Source: JABMQB01 sp963666575
Lineage (GTDB): Bacteria; Bacteroidota; Bacteroidia; Bacteroidales; Prolixibacteraceae
Length of the DNA: 64,000 nt
NCBI GenBank assembly: GCA_963666575.2
Contig: CAXXYG010000007.1
Span: forward strand, 1-64,000
Direction of reading: 5' to 3'
This document shows, in pieces, positions 42,563 to 51,277 of the stretch. Below the pieces are notes generated by a model. The model saw nothing but the letters and a program-made list of their open reading frames with translations. It searched no databases and had not been told where the DNA came from. How positions within the stretch are numbered: the first letter of the stretch is position 1; each line of letters starts with the position of its first letter. The translations under genes and the position numbers were made by a program.

Positions 42563-43234
42563 ATGGCTGATAATTTAACGCCCCACCAGTCAGGTGAATA
42601 TAATTCGGAAATACAAAAAACAATTCCTTATTATAATCTTTTCCACAACGAAACCATTGATTTAATTAAATGTATTCGTCCTGATGTAAAGATTTGGCTC
42701 GATACCGGTTGTGGAACTGGTACATTAATTCAGAAAGTATTGCCAATATTTCCTCATTGCTGGTTTTTTCTTTCAGACCCGTCGGAGCAAATGGTTCAGA
42801 TTTGTAGGGATACATTTACCAATGAGCGCATCGGAATTTTAGGAATAGCGCCAACCCTGGAAGTTACAATGGAACAAAAACCCGATGTAATTACGGCTAT
42901 TCAAAGCCACCATTACCTGGATAAAAAAACCAGAATTAAAACAACTCACCACTGTTTTGATTTATTAAATCGAGATGGAGTATATATTATATTCGAAAAT
43001 ATAAAACCAGCTACAACCGAAGGAATAGGAGTAGGACTTAAACGCTGGGGGCGTTTTCAAGGGGCGAACGGAAAATCAGCACAACAGGTTAAAAATCATC
43101 TCTCCCGGTTCGATAAAAATTATTTCCCTATAACTATAAATGAGCATATTAACATTTTGAAAAATGCCGGATTCTGCACTGTTGAGTTATTTTGGATGTC
43201 GTATATGCAAGCCGGTTTTTACGGTATCAAATAA
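42563..43234 (+). CDS. Class I SAM-dependent methyltransferase
   Basis: 223 aa. Motif I IWLDTGCGTGTL at about 45-56, motif II acidic LSDPSEQM and motif IV-like VITAIQSHHYLD. Generic small-molecule or protein methyltransferase; the substrate cannot be deduced. Second gene of the operon. Confidence 0.82.
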   Translation: MADNLTPHQSGEYNSEIQKTIPYYNLFHNETIDLIKCIRPDVKIWLDTGCGTGTLIQKVLPIFPHCWFFLSDPSEQMVQICRDTFTNERIGILGIAPTLEVTMEQKPDVITAIQSHHYLDKKTRIKTTHHCFDLLNRDGVYIIFENIKPATTEGIGVGLKRWGRFQGANGKSAQQVKNHLSRFDKNYFPITINEHINILKNAGFCTVELFWMSYMQAGFYGIK

Positions 43235-43252
43235 AATAATCACTTTAAAATA

Positions 43253-43861
43253 ATGCAAAAAATAATTGATTTAATTTCAAAAGTTGAAAATGGTTTTAAA
43301 CCCATTGAGTTTGAAGCAAAAAAAATAGCTGCTTCGGTTTCGGTACCAGAAGTTAAAATTATTACTCTTGATTTATTAAAACATAAAAATTACCAGGTAC
43401 GTTCATTGGCTGTTTTTCTTTTGGGTTACATTGCTCCTGAAGATGATTTGGCTATGCGCCTGTTGCGGACTCAAGTGGGTACTGATAAAAGTTGGCAGGT
43501 GCATGAAATAGTGGCAAAATCGTTCGATTTTTATTGTAATGAATGTGGATATGAAAATTCGTTGCCAGTAATTAATGACTGGTTAAACGATAAAAATGCG
43601 AATGTAAATCGTGCTGTAACCGAGGGTTTACGCATATGGACAAGCCGCCCGTTTTTTAAAAATTTTCCTGAAATAGCAATAAATTTGATTAGCCAACATA
43701 AAGCGAATGAAAGTGAATACCTGCGAAAATCAGTTGGTAATTCATTACGTGACATCTCTAAAAAACATAAAGAATTGGTTGATGAAGAACTTTTAAGTTG
43801 GGATACATCTGATAAAAAAATAAATTTTACTTATAAGCTTGTCGTAAAAAACAGAAAATAA
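43253..43861 (+). CDS. HEAT-repeat protein, DNA alkylation repair-like
   Basis: 202 aa of helical HEAT-like repeats (LLKHKNYQVRSLAVFLLGYIA; SWQVHEIVAKSFDFYCNECGYENSL; NVNRAVTEGLRIWTSRPFFK), similar to the AlkD-like superfamily that flips no base but cleaves alkylated purines. Catalytic competence cannot be judged by eye. Its stop is immediately followed by the cupin start. Confidence 0.7.
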   Translation: MQKIIDLISKVENGFKPIEFEAKKIAASVSVPEVKIITLDLLKHKNYQVRSLAVFLLGYIAPEDDLAMRLLRTQVGTDKSWQVHEIVAKSFDFYCNECGYENSLPVINDWLNDKNANVNRAVTEGLRIWTSRPFFKNFPEIAINLISQHKANESEYLRKSVGNSLRDISKKHKELVDEELLSWDTSDKKINFTYKLVVKNRK

Positions 43862-44227
43862 ATGGATATGACCAAAGTAAATATTGCCGAAAAATTAGAA
43901 TTGATAAATGAATACTGGAAACCAGCTATAGCAGGTGAGTTAAATAACCAACATGTAAAATTGGTAAAGATAAAAGGCGAATTTGTAATGCACCACCACG
44001 ATCAGGAAGATGAATTGTTTATGGTAATAAAAGGCCACTTTAAAATGGATTATGGCCATCGGATAGTGGATGTAAATGAAGGCGAATTTATAATTATCCC
44101 AAAGGGTGTAAAACACCGGCCAATTGCCCATACGGAAGCACATTTATTGCTTTTTGAACCTTCAACTACCTTAAATACCGGAGATGTTCAGAATGAGCTA
44201 ACCTATGATTCACCCCCAAAAGTGTAG
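43862..44227 (+). CDS. Cupin-domain protein
   Basis: 121 aa, one cupin barrel. The metal motif begins at MHHHDQEDELFMVIKGHF (His-His-x-x-x-x-x-Glu), with the second part in GEFIIIPKGVKHRPIAHTEA. Resembles the mannose-6-phosphate-isomerase-like small cupins. ATG is directly adjacent to the previous stop codon. Role unknown. Confidence 0.86.
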   Translation: MDMTKVNIAEKLELINEYWKPAIAGELNNQHVKLVKIKGEFVMHHHDQEDELFMVIKGHFKMDYGHRIVDVNEGEFIIIPKGVKHRPIAHTEAHLLLFEPSTTLNTGDVQNELTYDSPPKV

Positions 44228-44230
44228 CTT

Positions 44231-44683
44231 ATGAATGTTGAATTTATAAAAAGCCGGTTGGCACCCTGTGGCCTTCATTGCGGCAAATGTTTTGCTTTTT
44301 CCGAAGGAGATATTAGTAATTACAGCAAAAAGCTAAAAGAATCATTGGGAAATTTTGATGTATATGCACAGCGTTTTGTTGAATTAATCGATGAACCGGT
44401 TTTTAGTAAATACCCCGATTTTAAGGAAATGCTGAATTATTTTTCATCGGTTGAATGTGGCGGCTGCCGTAAAGAAAAGTGTAAAATTTTTAAGGAGTGT
44501 AAAGTGCATGAATGTGCTGAAAATAAAAAGGTTGACTTTTGTTATGAATGCCCTGATTTTCCTTGTAATAATACTGGTTTTGACCAACATTTGCAAAAAC
44601 GTTCGGTTACTATCAACAAACGGATAAAAGAAGTGGGAGTGGAGGTGTACTACAATGAAATAAAAGATGTTCCCCGGTATTAA
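44231..44683 (+). CDS. DUF3795 cysteine-rich protein
   Basis: 150 aa. CGLHCGKCFAFSEG at the N-terminus and CGGCRKEKCKIFKECKVHEC ... CYECPDFPC in the middle form the Cys clusters typical of DUF3795; probable metal binding. Last gene of the operon, 3 nt after the cupin. Longer than the DUF3795 protein at 31971. Confidence 0.85.
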   Translation: MNVEFIKSRLAPCGLHCGKCFAFSEGDISNYSKKLKESLGNFDVYAQRFVELIDEPVFSKYPDFKEMLNYFSSVECGGCRKEKCKIFKECKVHECAENKKVDFCYECPDFPCNNTGFDQHLQKRSVTINKRIKEVGVEVYYNEIKDVPRY

Positions 44684-44788
44684 GTCTTTTTGTTTTAGTG
44701 TTTAAATATTTAGTGTTTGAATGTTCAAGTTTCGAACATCAATCTGGCGACATTTCGATTTTTTATATTCGAATACAATAAATTCCCT

Positions 44789-44796
44789 TAGATTTG
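44789..44796 (+). promoter_or_regulatory. Candidate -7 promoter box (TAGATTTG)
   Basis: Fits the Bacteroidota TAnnTTTG consensus, 22 nt before the rluF ATG; the -33 element is not clear. Confidence 0.4.
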
Positions 44797-44818
44797 TAGC
44801 TGCAAAGAAAACAAGCAC

Positions 44819-45565
44819 ATGGAAGAAAATCAATTGGTACGCATCAATAAATATTTAAGTGAAGTAGGTTTTTGCTCGCGCAGGGCTGCCGACAAACTAA
44901 TTGACCAGGGACGGGTAACGATAAATGGTGACGTGCCAGAAATGGGAACCAAAGTTGGCCCCGATGACATTGTTCAGGTTGATGGCAAATTTATTTCCGA
45001 GCCTAAAGGAAAACATGTGTACCTGGCGTTTAATAAACCTGTTGGTGTGGTATGCACCACCGACCGAAAAGTTGAAAAAAACAATATTATCGATTACATA
45101 AACTACCCTACACGTATTTTCCCGGTCGGCCGTTTGGATAAACCCAGCGAAGGATTGATTTTTCTGACCAACGATGGCGACATTGTCAATAAAATATTGC
45201 GTGCCCGTAATAACCACGAAAAAGAATACATTGTAACAGTTAACAGGCCAATTACACAAAAATTCATTAAAGAAATGAGTAATGGTGTTCCTATTCTTGA
45301 TACAGTTACGCGAAAATGTGAAGTGGAACAAATTAACCGGTTTGATTTTAGAATGGTGCTGACCCAGGGATTAAACCGCCAAATACGCCGCATGTGCGAA
45401 TACCTGGGTTATGAGGTTTTTAAATTAAAACGTGTCCGTATTATGAATGTAAAATTGGATGTTCCTGTTGGGCAATGGCGCGATTTAACCAATGAAGAAT
45501 TGAATGAAATTAACAGGCTGGTTGCTTCATCAGCCAAAACCTTTGAGGATTCGAAAGAGGACTAA
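44819..45565 (+). CDS. rluF: 23S rRNA pseudouridine synthase RluF
   Basis: 248 aa. An S4 RNA-binding domain (VRINKYLSEVGFCSRRAADKLIDQG, residues 6-30) precedes the RsuA-type catalytic domain. The catalytic Asp is in GRLDKPSEGLIFLTNDGD, and GLNRQIRRMCEYLGYEVFKLKR follows. The NHEKEYIVTVNRPIT and GVPILDTVTRKCEVE blocks match RluF (U2604) better than RluB/RluE. Modifies 23S rRNA in the large ribosomal subunit. Confidence 0.9.
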   Translation: MEENQLVRINKYLSEVGFCSRRAADKLIDQGRVTINGDVPEMGTKVGPDDIVQVDGKFISEPKGKHVYLAFNKPVGVVCTTDRKVEKNNIIDYINYPTRIFPVGRLDKPSEGLIFLTNDGDIVNKILRARNNHEKEYIVTVNRPITQKFIKEMSNGVPILDTVTRKCEVEQINRFDFRMVLTQGLNRQIRRMCEYLGYEVFKLKRVRIMNVKLDVPVGQWRDLTNEELNEINRLVASSAKTFEDSKED

Positions 45566-45701
45566 TAAATAGCTTACGTTTTTTGTGAATTTATTTTGTT
45601 AAGCGTAACTTACAGTTTTTATACAGAAGCTGTTTAGCTATATATTAGCCAGATTTTTGGCTTTTTTAAAACCTCGAATTGTAATTTCAATATATTATAG
45701 C

Positions 45702-46238
45702 ATGAAACCAATCACCAAACTCTATTTAAAAGTCTTTTTGTTCACGGGAATTCCTTATGGATTGATAATGTTATTATTTGACTTGATTGATGGTGGTGTT
45801 TTTATTTTTAGTCGCTTTTTGTTTTACACCGTTTTGTTTGGAGTACTGATGTCGTTGACCTTAGTTGGATTTTATAAAAACAGGTTAAATAAAAAAGGAA
45901 TAAATGAAATAACAGAAGATACCCTCAAAGTTAAACAGCAGGTAAAAATTCAGTCAGATTTAACTAAAAATGAATTGGTAAAACATCTTAAAAATGATGC
46001 TTATTTTAGCAAAATGACATTGGAGGAATCCGTTAATGAGATTAATTTATGTTCAAAAGTTACCTGGTGGTCGTGGGGTGAAATGATCACTATTTTAATT
46101 AGCACTGGCAATAACAAATTGAATAAATTTGATATCACCAGTAAACCAAAAGTATCAACCACACTGGTTGATTTTGGTAAAAACAAGGAAAATATTTTAT
46201 TGCTTATAAACCTTATAAACAGACATTCTTCTAACTAA
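45702..46238 (+). CDS. Small membrane protein of unknown function
   Basis: 178 aa from ATG 45702 (an in-frame TTG lies 45 nt upstream). Two membrane helices at about 9-26 and 30-50 are followed by a cytosolic domain of ~120 residues containing TWWSWGEMITILIS, a pattern seen in Bacteroidota membrane-anchored PH-like hypotheticals. No function recognised. Confidence 0.65.
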   Translation: MKPITKLYLKVFLFTGIPYGLIMLLFDLIDGGVFIFSRFLFYTVLFGVLMSLTLVGFYKNRLNKKGINEITEDTLKVKQQVKIQSDLTKNELVKHLKNDAYFSKMTLEESVNEINLCSKVTWWSWGEMITILISTGNNKLNKFDITSKPKVSTTLVDFGKNKENILLLINLINRHSSN

Positions 46239-46242
46239 TTAT

Positions 46243-47829
46243 TTAAAAATTTTTTGGCCGTAGTTTTTCGATAATTTCTGATGAAATCCAGTAAATATTG
46301 GAAGTTCCATTTAGGGTTTGCCTTCTAATTTGTTGTAGCTTTTGAATGGAAATTTCATCAACAGGCAGGTTTGTTAAGTTGTTTCGGTCCGACATAAAAA
46401 ACAGGTATTTGCCATCGGGCGAAAGGGAAGCCGAGAATTCTCCATTAGATGAGGAATTAACCTGTGGCCCCATATTAATTGGTTTACTCCATTCATCCAG
46501 GTTATTTCGGAAAAGTATGTAATAATCGATTCCTCCAAACGAATCTTCCATTCCGGAAGCAGGGACAATAATAAAATCTTCGTTGGGCGAAATGTATGCA
46601 TTAAATCTGGCTTTCCCGATATTGACATTAGCAGGTAATTTTTCAGGGCCAAGGTATTTTCCATCTTTTCCTAATTTTGCCCTGTACGTATATTGTTTAG
46701 TATCGCCTTTGGGGCTTCGGGTAAAATACAAAGTGCCTGATTTTGTAAGCGAAGGGTAAAATTCAGCACCCGATGTATTTATTGGTTCACCTAAATTATA
46801 GGGTTTGCCCCAGGTATCGCCAATTCGGTCGACACACCATATATCTTCACTCTCTTGCCCCTTAAAAGGTTTGTTCGATAAGAATAACATTCTTTTTCCA
46901 TCGCTGCTAATACAGGGTTCATAATACATGTAACGTGTATCATCGATAAACGGTGCCGGTACTGGGTTCGACCAGATGCCAAGTTTATTTTGTTTGGTTA
47001 CAAAAATCAGGTTGTGTTTGACAGTCGATACACAAAAATAAATCTCTTTACCGTCGGGAGTGATTGCCAGGTCGCGAGTATACAAATTAGTTGAAACAAA
47101 ATTAGGAGAAAATAGCCTGGCAACTGTATCAGGAGGATTTTCACCACAATAAGCATTGCTGTAATCAATTTGTGTATTTCGTTGTTTATTGATAGTTGAA
47201 TGGTATTTAAAATTGAATTTAACAGAATATGATCCCGGGAATTCCCAATATTCTTCCACCAGATTTAAAGATTCATCGTAAGTGTAGTTTATTGAACCAA
47301 CTTCCTTCCCTTCCTGAATAAATTTTCCGTTTGTTAACAAACCACCTTCATCATAAAAGAAGTTAATTGTTCCGTTAAACCAACCATGTAATCCTTGCCA
47401 TTCGGCAATCTCAACATTCCCCTGAATATTGAACTTGTACCTGACAAGGTTAACAACTCCATCCGACCTTTTAAAATTTTCAATTATCAAATGGTTGTTA
47501 TTATCGTATTCAAATGATTTTGTCGATGTTATTCCATCAGAAAACACCCTGTTTTTTTCAACGATATTACCTTTTGTATCGTATTTGTAACTGTTAACCG
47601 AACTTCGGCTGTGGTCTAACAGTGTCCATTCCGACTGAATCAGTTTTCCTTCGGTATTATACTTAAAAACAGAAATTGCTTTTTCGCCCGAAGAGCTTTC
47701 AAAAGGCAATTGAATTAATTGATGGCCATTTATTAAAACCTGAATTTCTTTGGCACCATATTGCGGAAAAACCAGTTGTGCACCTAAAAGTAGAATGGTA
47801 GTTAAAATTAGAAATAACCGATTATTCAT
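46243..47829 (-). CDS. Exported YD-repeat-like / PD40 beta-propeller fusion
   Basis: 528 aa from the ATG at about 47829 (a TTG lies two codons upstream). Signal peptide about 1-24. Residues ~45-215 are five or six YD-type repeats (KYNTEGKLIQSEW, KYDTKGNIVEKNR, EYDNNNHLIIENF, FYDEGGLLTNGKF, TYDESLNLVEEYW). Residues ~240-520 are WD40-like PD40 blades as in TolB (LAITPDGKEIYFCVS, CISSDGKRMLFLSN, ASLSPDGKYLFFMSD). The combination is unusual. Probably a periplasmic or surface protein; no partner gene is adjacent (convergent membrane protein 4 nt away). Confidence 0.72.
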   Translation of the reverse strand: MNNRLFLILTTILLLGAQLVFPQYGAKEIQVLINGHQLIQLPFESSSGEKAISVFKYNTEGKLIQSEWTLLDHSRSSVNSYKYDTKGNIVEKNRVFSDGITSTKSFEYDNNNHLIIENFKRSDGVVNLVRYKFNIQGNVEIAEWQGLHGWFNGTINFFYDEGGLLTNGKFIQEGKEVGSINYTYDESLNLVEEYWEFPGSYSVKFNFKYHSTINKQRNTQIDYSNAYCGENPPDTVARLFSPNFVSTNLYTRDLAITPDGKEIYFCVSTVKHNLIFVTKQNKLGIWSNPVPAPFIDDTRYMYYEPCISSDGKRMLFLSNKPFKGQESEDIWCVDRIGDTWGKPYNLGEPINTSGAEFYPSLTKSGTLYFTRSPKGDTKQYTYRAKLGKDGKYLGPEKLPANVNIGKARFNAYISPNEDFIIVPASGMEDSFGGIDYYILFRNNLDEWSKPINMGPQVNSSSNGEFSASLSPDGKYLFFMSDRNNLTNLPVDEISIQKLQQIRRQTLNGTSNIYWISSEIIEKLRPKNF

Positions 47830-48059
47830 ATCCAATTTGATTGGTTAATATTTATTTAGTCATTAGTAAGCCTGAATTATTACGCATTTAAATACTAAAA
47901 TATGATTTACATTTTAAATAAATATAAAACTGTGATACTATCTGTTTGTTATTTCAAAAGGCCATTACATATCAATAGTTTAAGAAATTCTTTGTATATT
48001 ATAAGTACCTATGAGTAGAAAGAATTTTATCAAAAATAGTAACTATAAAAACTAAATGA

Positions 48060-48944
48060 ATGAAACGGAAATTAGTAACCTCAAAAGACCAGGTAATCGA
48101 CAGGACCGCCATTAGTTTGTACGATAAGTATTGTGATGGGTATTCAAGGCCGGGATCGGAAGGTAATGGTTATGTATCAGTCTTAAAAGTTTCAACAGGG
48201 AAAGTTAAAAAAACAGATGATTTTTTATTGGATGGTATTGTTGCATACGATAGGGCAGAGGCTAACGATGCATATGTAGGGCAAATCAACATGATTACAG
48301 CATCTTCGTTTTGTGGAATAGCAGGGCAGGTTTGGGGATACGACCTGGCAACAGCCGACAATATCAAAAACAACCAGCAAAAACCTTTATTTAAAGCTGA
48401 ACAATACGATGGTTCAGATTTAACAGTTTATGATGCTGCTCCATTATTGGAGGCAGGTATTCAATTGTTCGGAACCAAAAAAAACAGAAGATTTCCTTTA
48501 GCGCCCGGCGCCCATACTATTTGTGCTAATAAAAGTGTTACTGCATTACGGCCTATGTGTGGAAAACTCAAAAAAGGACAGGCATATGGAGTTTGGTGTT
48601 TTATTGCTATATCAATTACTCGCGATAGAGAAACTTCAGCCGATTTATTTATTGAAGATGCCGGTTTATGGACAAAAAATGACAATTCTAAAAAATTAAA
48701 AAAATATCTGAAGAAACATCAGAAATCGGTTGTCTGGTCAATTGTTGCATGCGGAAAAGACCAAAGTGTCCTTTACGACAGGACCTATATTGGTTATTCA
48801 TATTTAATTATGAAACCTGGTGAAATTGGCACAGCTTTAACGTGCGCTCCATATGTTACATTGGCAAAAAAGGCTGTTCCGAAAGAGGGATTTAAAAAGT
48901 TGAATGATTTAACTTTATCCGAGTGGGTTGCCCGATTAGAATAA
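48060..48944 (+). CDS. hdcA: Pyruvoyl-dependent histidine decarboxylase proenzyme
   Basis: 294 aa, collinear with the Lactobacillus 30a enzyme (310 aa). Shared blocks: EGNGYVSVLKVSTGKV, LLDGIVAYDRAEANDAYVGQINM, then TASSFCG with the self-cleavage pair Ser82-Ser83 (Ser83 would become the pyruvoyl group), KPLFKAEQYDGSDLTVYDA, APGAHTICANKSVTALRP, GQAYGVWCFIAIS and LFIEDAGLW, where Glu199 corresponds to the catalytic Glu197. C-terminal KPGEIGTALTCAPYVTLA is also kept. Reaction: histidine to histamine + CO2. No histidine/histamine antiporter or histidyl-tRNA synthetase flanks it, unlike Gram-positive hdc clusters, so the physiological role (acid stress, signalling) is open. No frameshift; all key residues are present. 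Confidence 0.9.
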   Translation: MKRKLVTSKDQVIDRTAISLYDKYCDGYSRPGSEGNGYVSVLKVSTGKVKKTDDFLLDGIVAYDRAEANDAYVGQINMITASSFCGIAGQVWGYDLATADNIKNNQQKPLFKAEQYDGSDLTVYDAAPLLEAGIQLFGTKKNRRFPLAPGAHTICANKSVTALRPMCGKLKKGQAYGVWCFIAISITRDRETSADLFIEDAGLWTKNDNSKKLKKYLKKHQKSVVWSIVACGKDQSVLYDRTYIGYSYLIMKPGEIGTALTCAPYVTLAKKAVPKEGFKKLNDLTLSEWVARLE

Positions 48945-49127
48945 AATAATTGTGAAATTTTAGTTTCAACAAAACGTTTTTTAAAAGCCTTTTTTTTAGA
49001 AATTGGAATACCACTTTTCGGGCTTCTTACTTACAATTTTTTACTTGTGGATCACAACTCGTAAATATATTTTCCATTCTTGACAATAAAACCTAATTTT
49101 GAAGAAACATTAAAAAAAGCAATCAAC

Positions 49128-49787
49128 ATGTCCGGAAAAAAGAATGTAGCTGTAGTATTAGCTGGTTGTGGTGTGTACGATGGTTCCGAAATTCATGAAG
49201 CCACATTAACATTATTGGAAATCGACCGCCAGGGAGCAACTTATATGTGTTTCGCTCCTGATGTAAACCAGGCCCATGTTATCAACCATATTACAGGTAA
49301 GGAAATGAATGAATCACGCAATGTAATGGTCGAAGCTGCCCGAATTGCCCGGGGAAATATAAAACCTCTTTCAACATTTAATGCAAAAGAGTTTGATGCG
49401 CTGATAATACCGGGAGGTTTTGGCGCCGCTAAAAATTTGAGTTCTTTTGCATTTGATGGTCCCGAATGTTTAGTAAATGAGGATGTTGAGCAGGCTGTGA
49501 AAGCGATGGTCTTTAAAGGTAAACCAATTGGTGCATTGTGTATTTCACCTGTTATTTTATCAAAAATACTTTCAGAAGTAACAGTTACAATTGGTAACGA
49601 TGTAGGTACTATCGACGCTATTGTTACAATGGGGGGGTATCATAAATCAGCAACACACGGCGAAATCGTAGTTGATAAACAGTTTAATATTGTTACTACA
49701 CCTTGTTATATGCTCGATGCCTCTATTAGTCAGATTGCTGACGGAGCTAAAAACATTGTTGCTAAAGTATTAGAATTGTCACACTAA
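49128..49787 (+). CDS. elbB: ElbB-type DJ-1/PfpI-family protein (glyoxalase)
   Basis: 219 aa from ATG 49128; family proteins start MSKKVAVVLAGCGVYDG at this point, so an in-frame TTG 48 nt upstream is not needed. The GCGVYDGSEIHEA block and the nucleophile elbow GALCISPVILSKIL with Cys are ElbB-specific, with GGFGAAKNLSSFA in between. Reported glyoxalase/chaperone activity; the older link to isoprenoid synthesis is weak. Followed 18 nt later by a TatD-like gene. Confidence 0.9.
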   Translation: MSGKKNVAVVLAGCGVYDGSEIHEATLTLLEIDRQGATYMCFAPDVNQAHVINHITGKEMNESRNVMVEAARIARGNIKPLSTFNAKEFDALIIPGGFGAAKNLSSFAFDGPECLVNEDVEQAVKAMVFKGKPIGALCISPVILSKILSEVTVTIGNDVGTIDAIVTMGGYHKSATHGEIVVDKQFNIVTTPCYMLDASISQIADGAKNIVAKVLELSH

Positions 49788-49805
49788 TTAAACTTGGGAA
49801 ACAGT

Positions 49806-50483
49806 ATGTTCTGGGTTGATATTCATACACACAATAGTTTGTTGTTACCCGAAACGATATCCATCAGGAATATATTTCCCGGTGAAGGTTTTGCCGCTTT
49901 TAATACCTATAATTATTATTCGGTAGGATTACATCCATGGCACATTCAATTACCTGCCCAAAATGATATTTTACTGGAGCAGGTTGAAAAAACACTCGGT
50001 TTTGAGCATGTTGTTTTTATGGGGGAATGTGGGCTTGATAAATTAACAAATACCGATTTTAATGAGCAACTGAGAGTATTTGAAAAACAAGTGGAACTTT
50101 CTGAAAAATATGGGAAACCATTGATGATTCATTGTGTAAAAGCCTACAATGAAATACTTCAGTTAAAAAATAGACAATTTAAATCAATGCCCTGGATATT
50201 GCATGGTTTTAATGGAAATAGTATACTTGCAGCACAGTTGTTAGAGGCAGGTTTTTATTTTTCGTTTGGGAAAATATTATTTAACGAAAAGGCGAAAGTA
50301 AAAGAAGCATTTTATAATTTACCCATGTCGAATGTTTTTTTTGAGACTGATGAACTTGATATTCATATTAAAGAAATTTACAAAAAAGCAGCTGAAATTA
50401 AGGGAATTGCTCCCTTTGAGTTGAAAAGGGAAGTATTTGATAATTTTAACAGGGTGATAGATAAAAAAAATGAGTTGGCTTGA
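49806..50483 (+). CDS. TatD-family metal-dependent hydrolase
   Basis: 225 aa from ATG 49806 (MFWVDIHTHN gives the first metal HxH). Later blocks: YYSVGLHPWHI, FMGECGLDKL (bridging Glu), PLMIHCVKAYNEI, ILHGFNGN and FFETDEL, which supplies the last metal ligand Asp. Shorter than E. coli TatD (260 aa), as usual in Bacteroidota. Probable DNase/phosphoesterase. Its end overlaps tcdA by 14 nt. Confidence 0.87.
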   Translation: MFWVDIHTHNSLLLPETISIRNIFPGEGFAAFNTYNYYSVGLHPWHIQLPAQNDILLEQVEKTLGFEHVVFMGECGLDKLTNTDFNEQLRVFEKQVELSEKYGKPLMIHCVKAYNEILQLKNRQFKSMPWILHGFNGNSILAAQLLEAGFYFSFGKILFNEKAKVKEAFYNLPMSNVFFETDELDIHIKEIYKKAAEIKGIAPFELKREVFDNFNRVIDKKNELA

Positions 50484-51186
50484 ACGGACGGAATTATTGT
50501 TGGGAGAAAAAAAGCTGAAAAGTCTTATTAATTCGAATATTTTAATTGTTGGTTTAGGTGGAGTAGGAGCTTATGCTGCCGAAAATTTATGCCGCACAGG
50601 TGTAGGGTCAATGACCATTGTTGATGCCGATGTAGTTGAACATACCAATAGAAATCGGCAATTGGTTGCTTTAAAAAGTACTGAAGGAATTCACAAAACT
50701 GAGGTTCTTGCTCAACGGTTCAAAGACATAAATCCCGATATTAACCTGAATATTTTGAATGAATACCTTCATGAAAACAGGATGGAGGCAGTGCTTACCA
50801 GTCAAAAGTTTGATTATGTGGTCGATGCCATTGATACTCTGTCACCCAAAATTGCGCTGATCAAAGAGGCAATAAATCAAGGCATTCCATTAATTAGTTC
50901 AATGGGGTCAGGAGGTAAAACCGATCCTTCGCAAATTAAAATTAGCGATATTTCGCAATCATATAATTGCCGGTTGGCTAAAGTTTTGCGAAAACGGTTA
51001 ACCAAATTGGGCATTAAAGAAGGTTTTAAAGTAGTTTTTTCTCCCGAAGAAATTGACAAAGAGGCTGTAAGGGAAGAAAATGGTACAAATAAAAAATCAG
51101 TAGTTGGCACTATATCGTACATGCCGCCTTTGTTTGGGTGTTTTATTGCAAGTGTTGTTATACAGGATCTTACACAGCGTAAATAA
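50470..51186 (+). CDS. tcdA: tRNA threonylcarbamoyladenosine dehydratase (ThiF/E1-like)
   Basis: 238 aa. ThiF fold: ATP-binding LIVGLGGVGAYAAENLCRTGVG (26-47), DADVVEHTNRNRQ, VVDAIDTLSPKIALI, and the TcdA-specific SSMGSGGKTDPSQIKISDI and CRLAKVLRKRL blocks. The enzyme dehydrates t6A to cyclic ct6A in tRNA. Overlaps the TatD gene, so cotranslated. Confidence 0.9.
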   Translation: MSWLERTELLLGEKKLKSLINSNILIVGLGGVGAYAAENLCRTGVGSMTIVDADVVEHTNRNRQLVALKSTEGIHKTEVLAQRFKDINPDINLNILNEYLHENRMEAVLTSQKFDYVVDAIDTLSPKIALIKEAINQGIPLISSMGSGGKTDPSQIKISDISQSYNCRLAKVLRKRLTKLGIKEGFKVVFSPEEIDKEAVREENGTNKKSVVGTISYMPPLFGCFIASVVIQDLTQRK

Positions 51187-51277
51187 CGCTTTGTGTTGCG
51201 GGTGAAAAAATAGAATTTGAAATTTAATAGTTGGTACAAATTTTGAGTTGAATCATAGAGAACCAATAATTAATACT

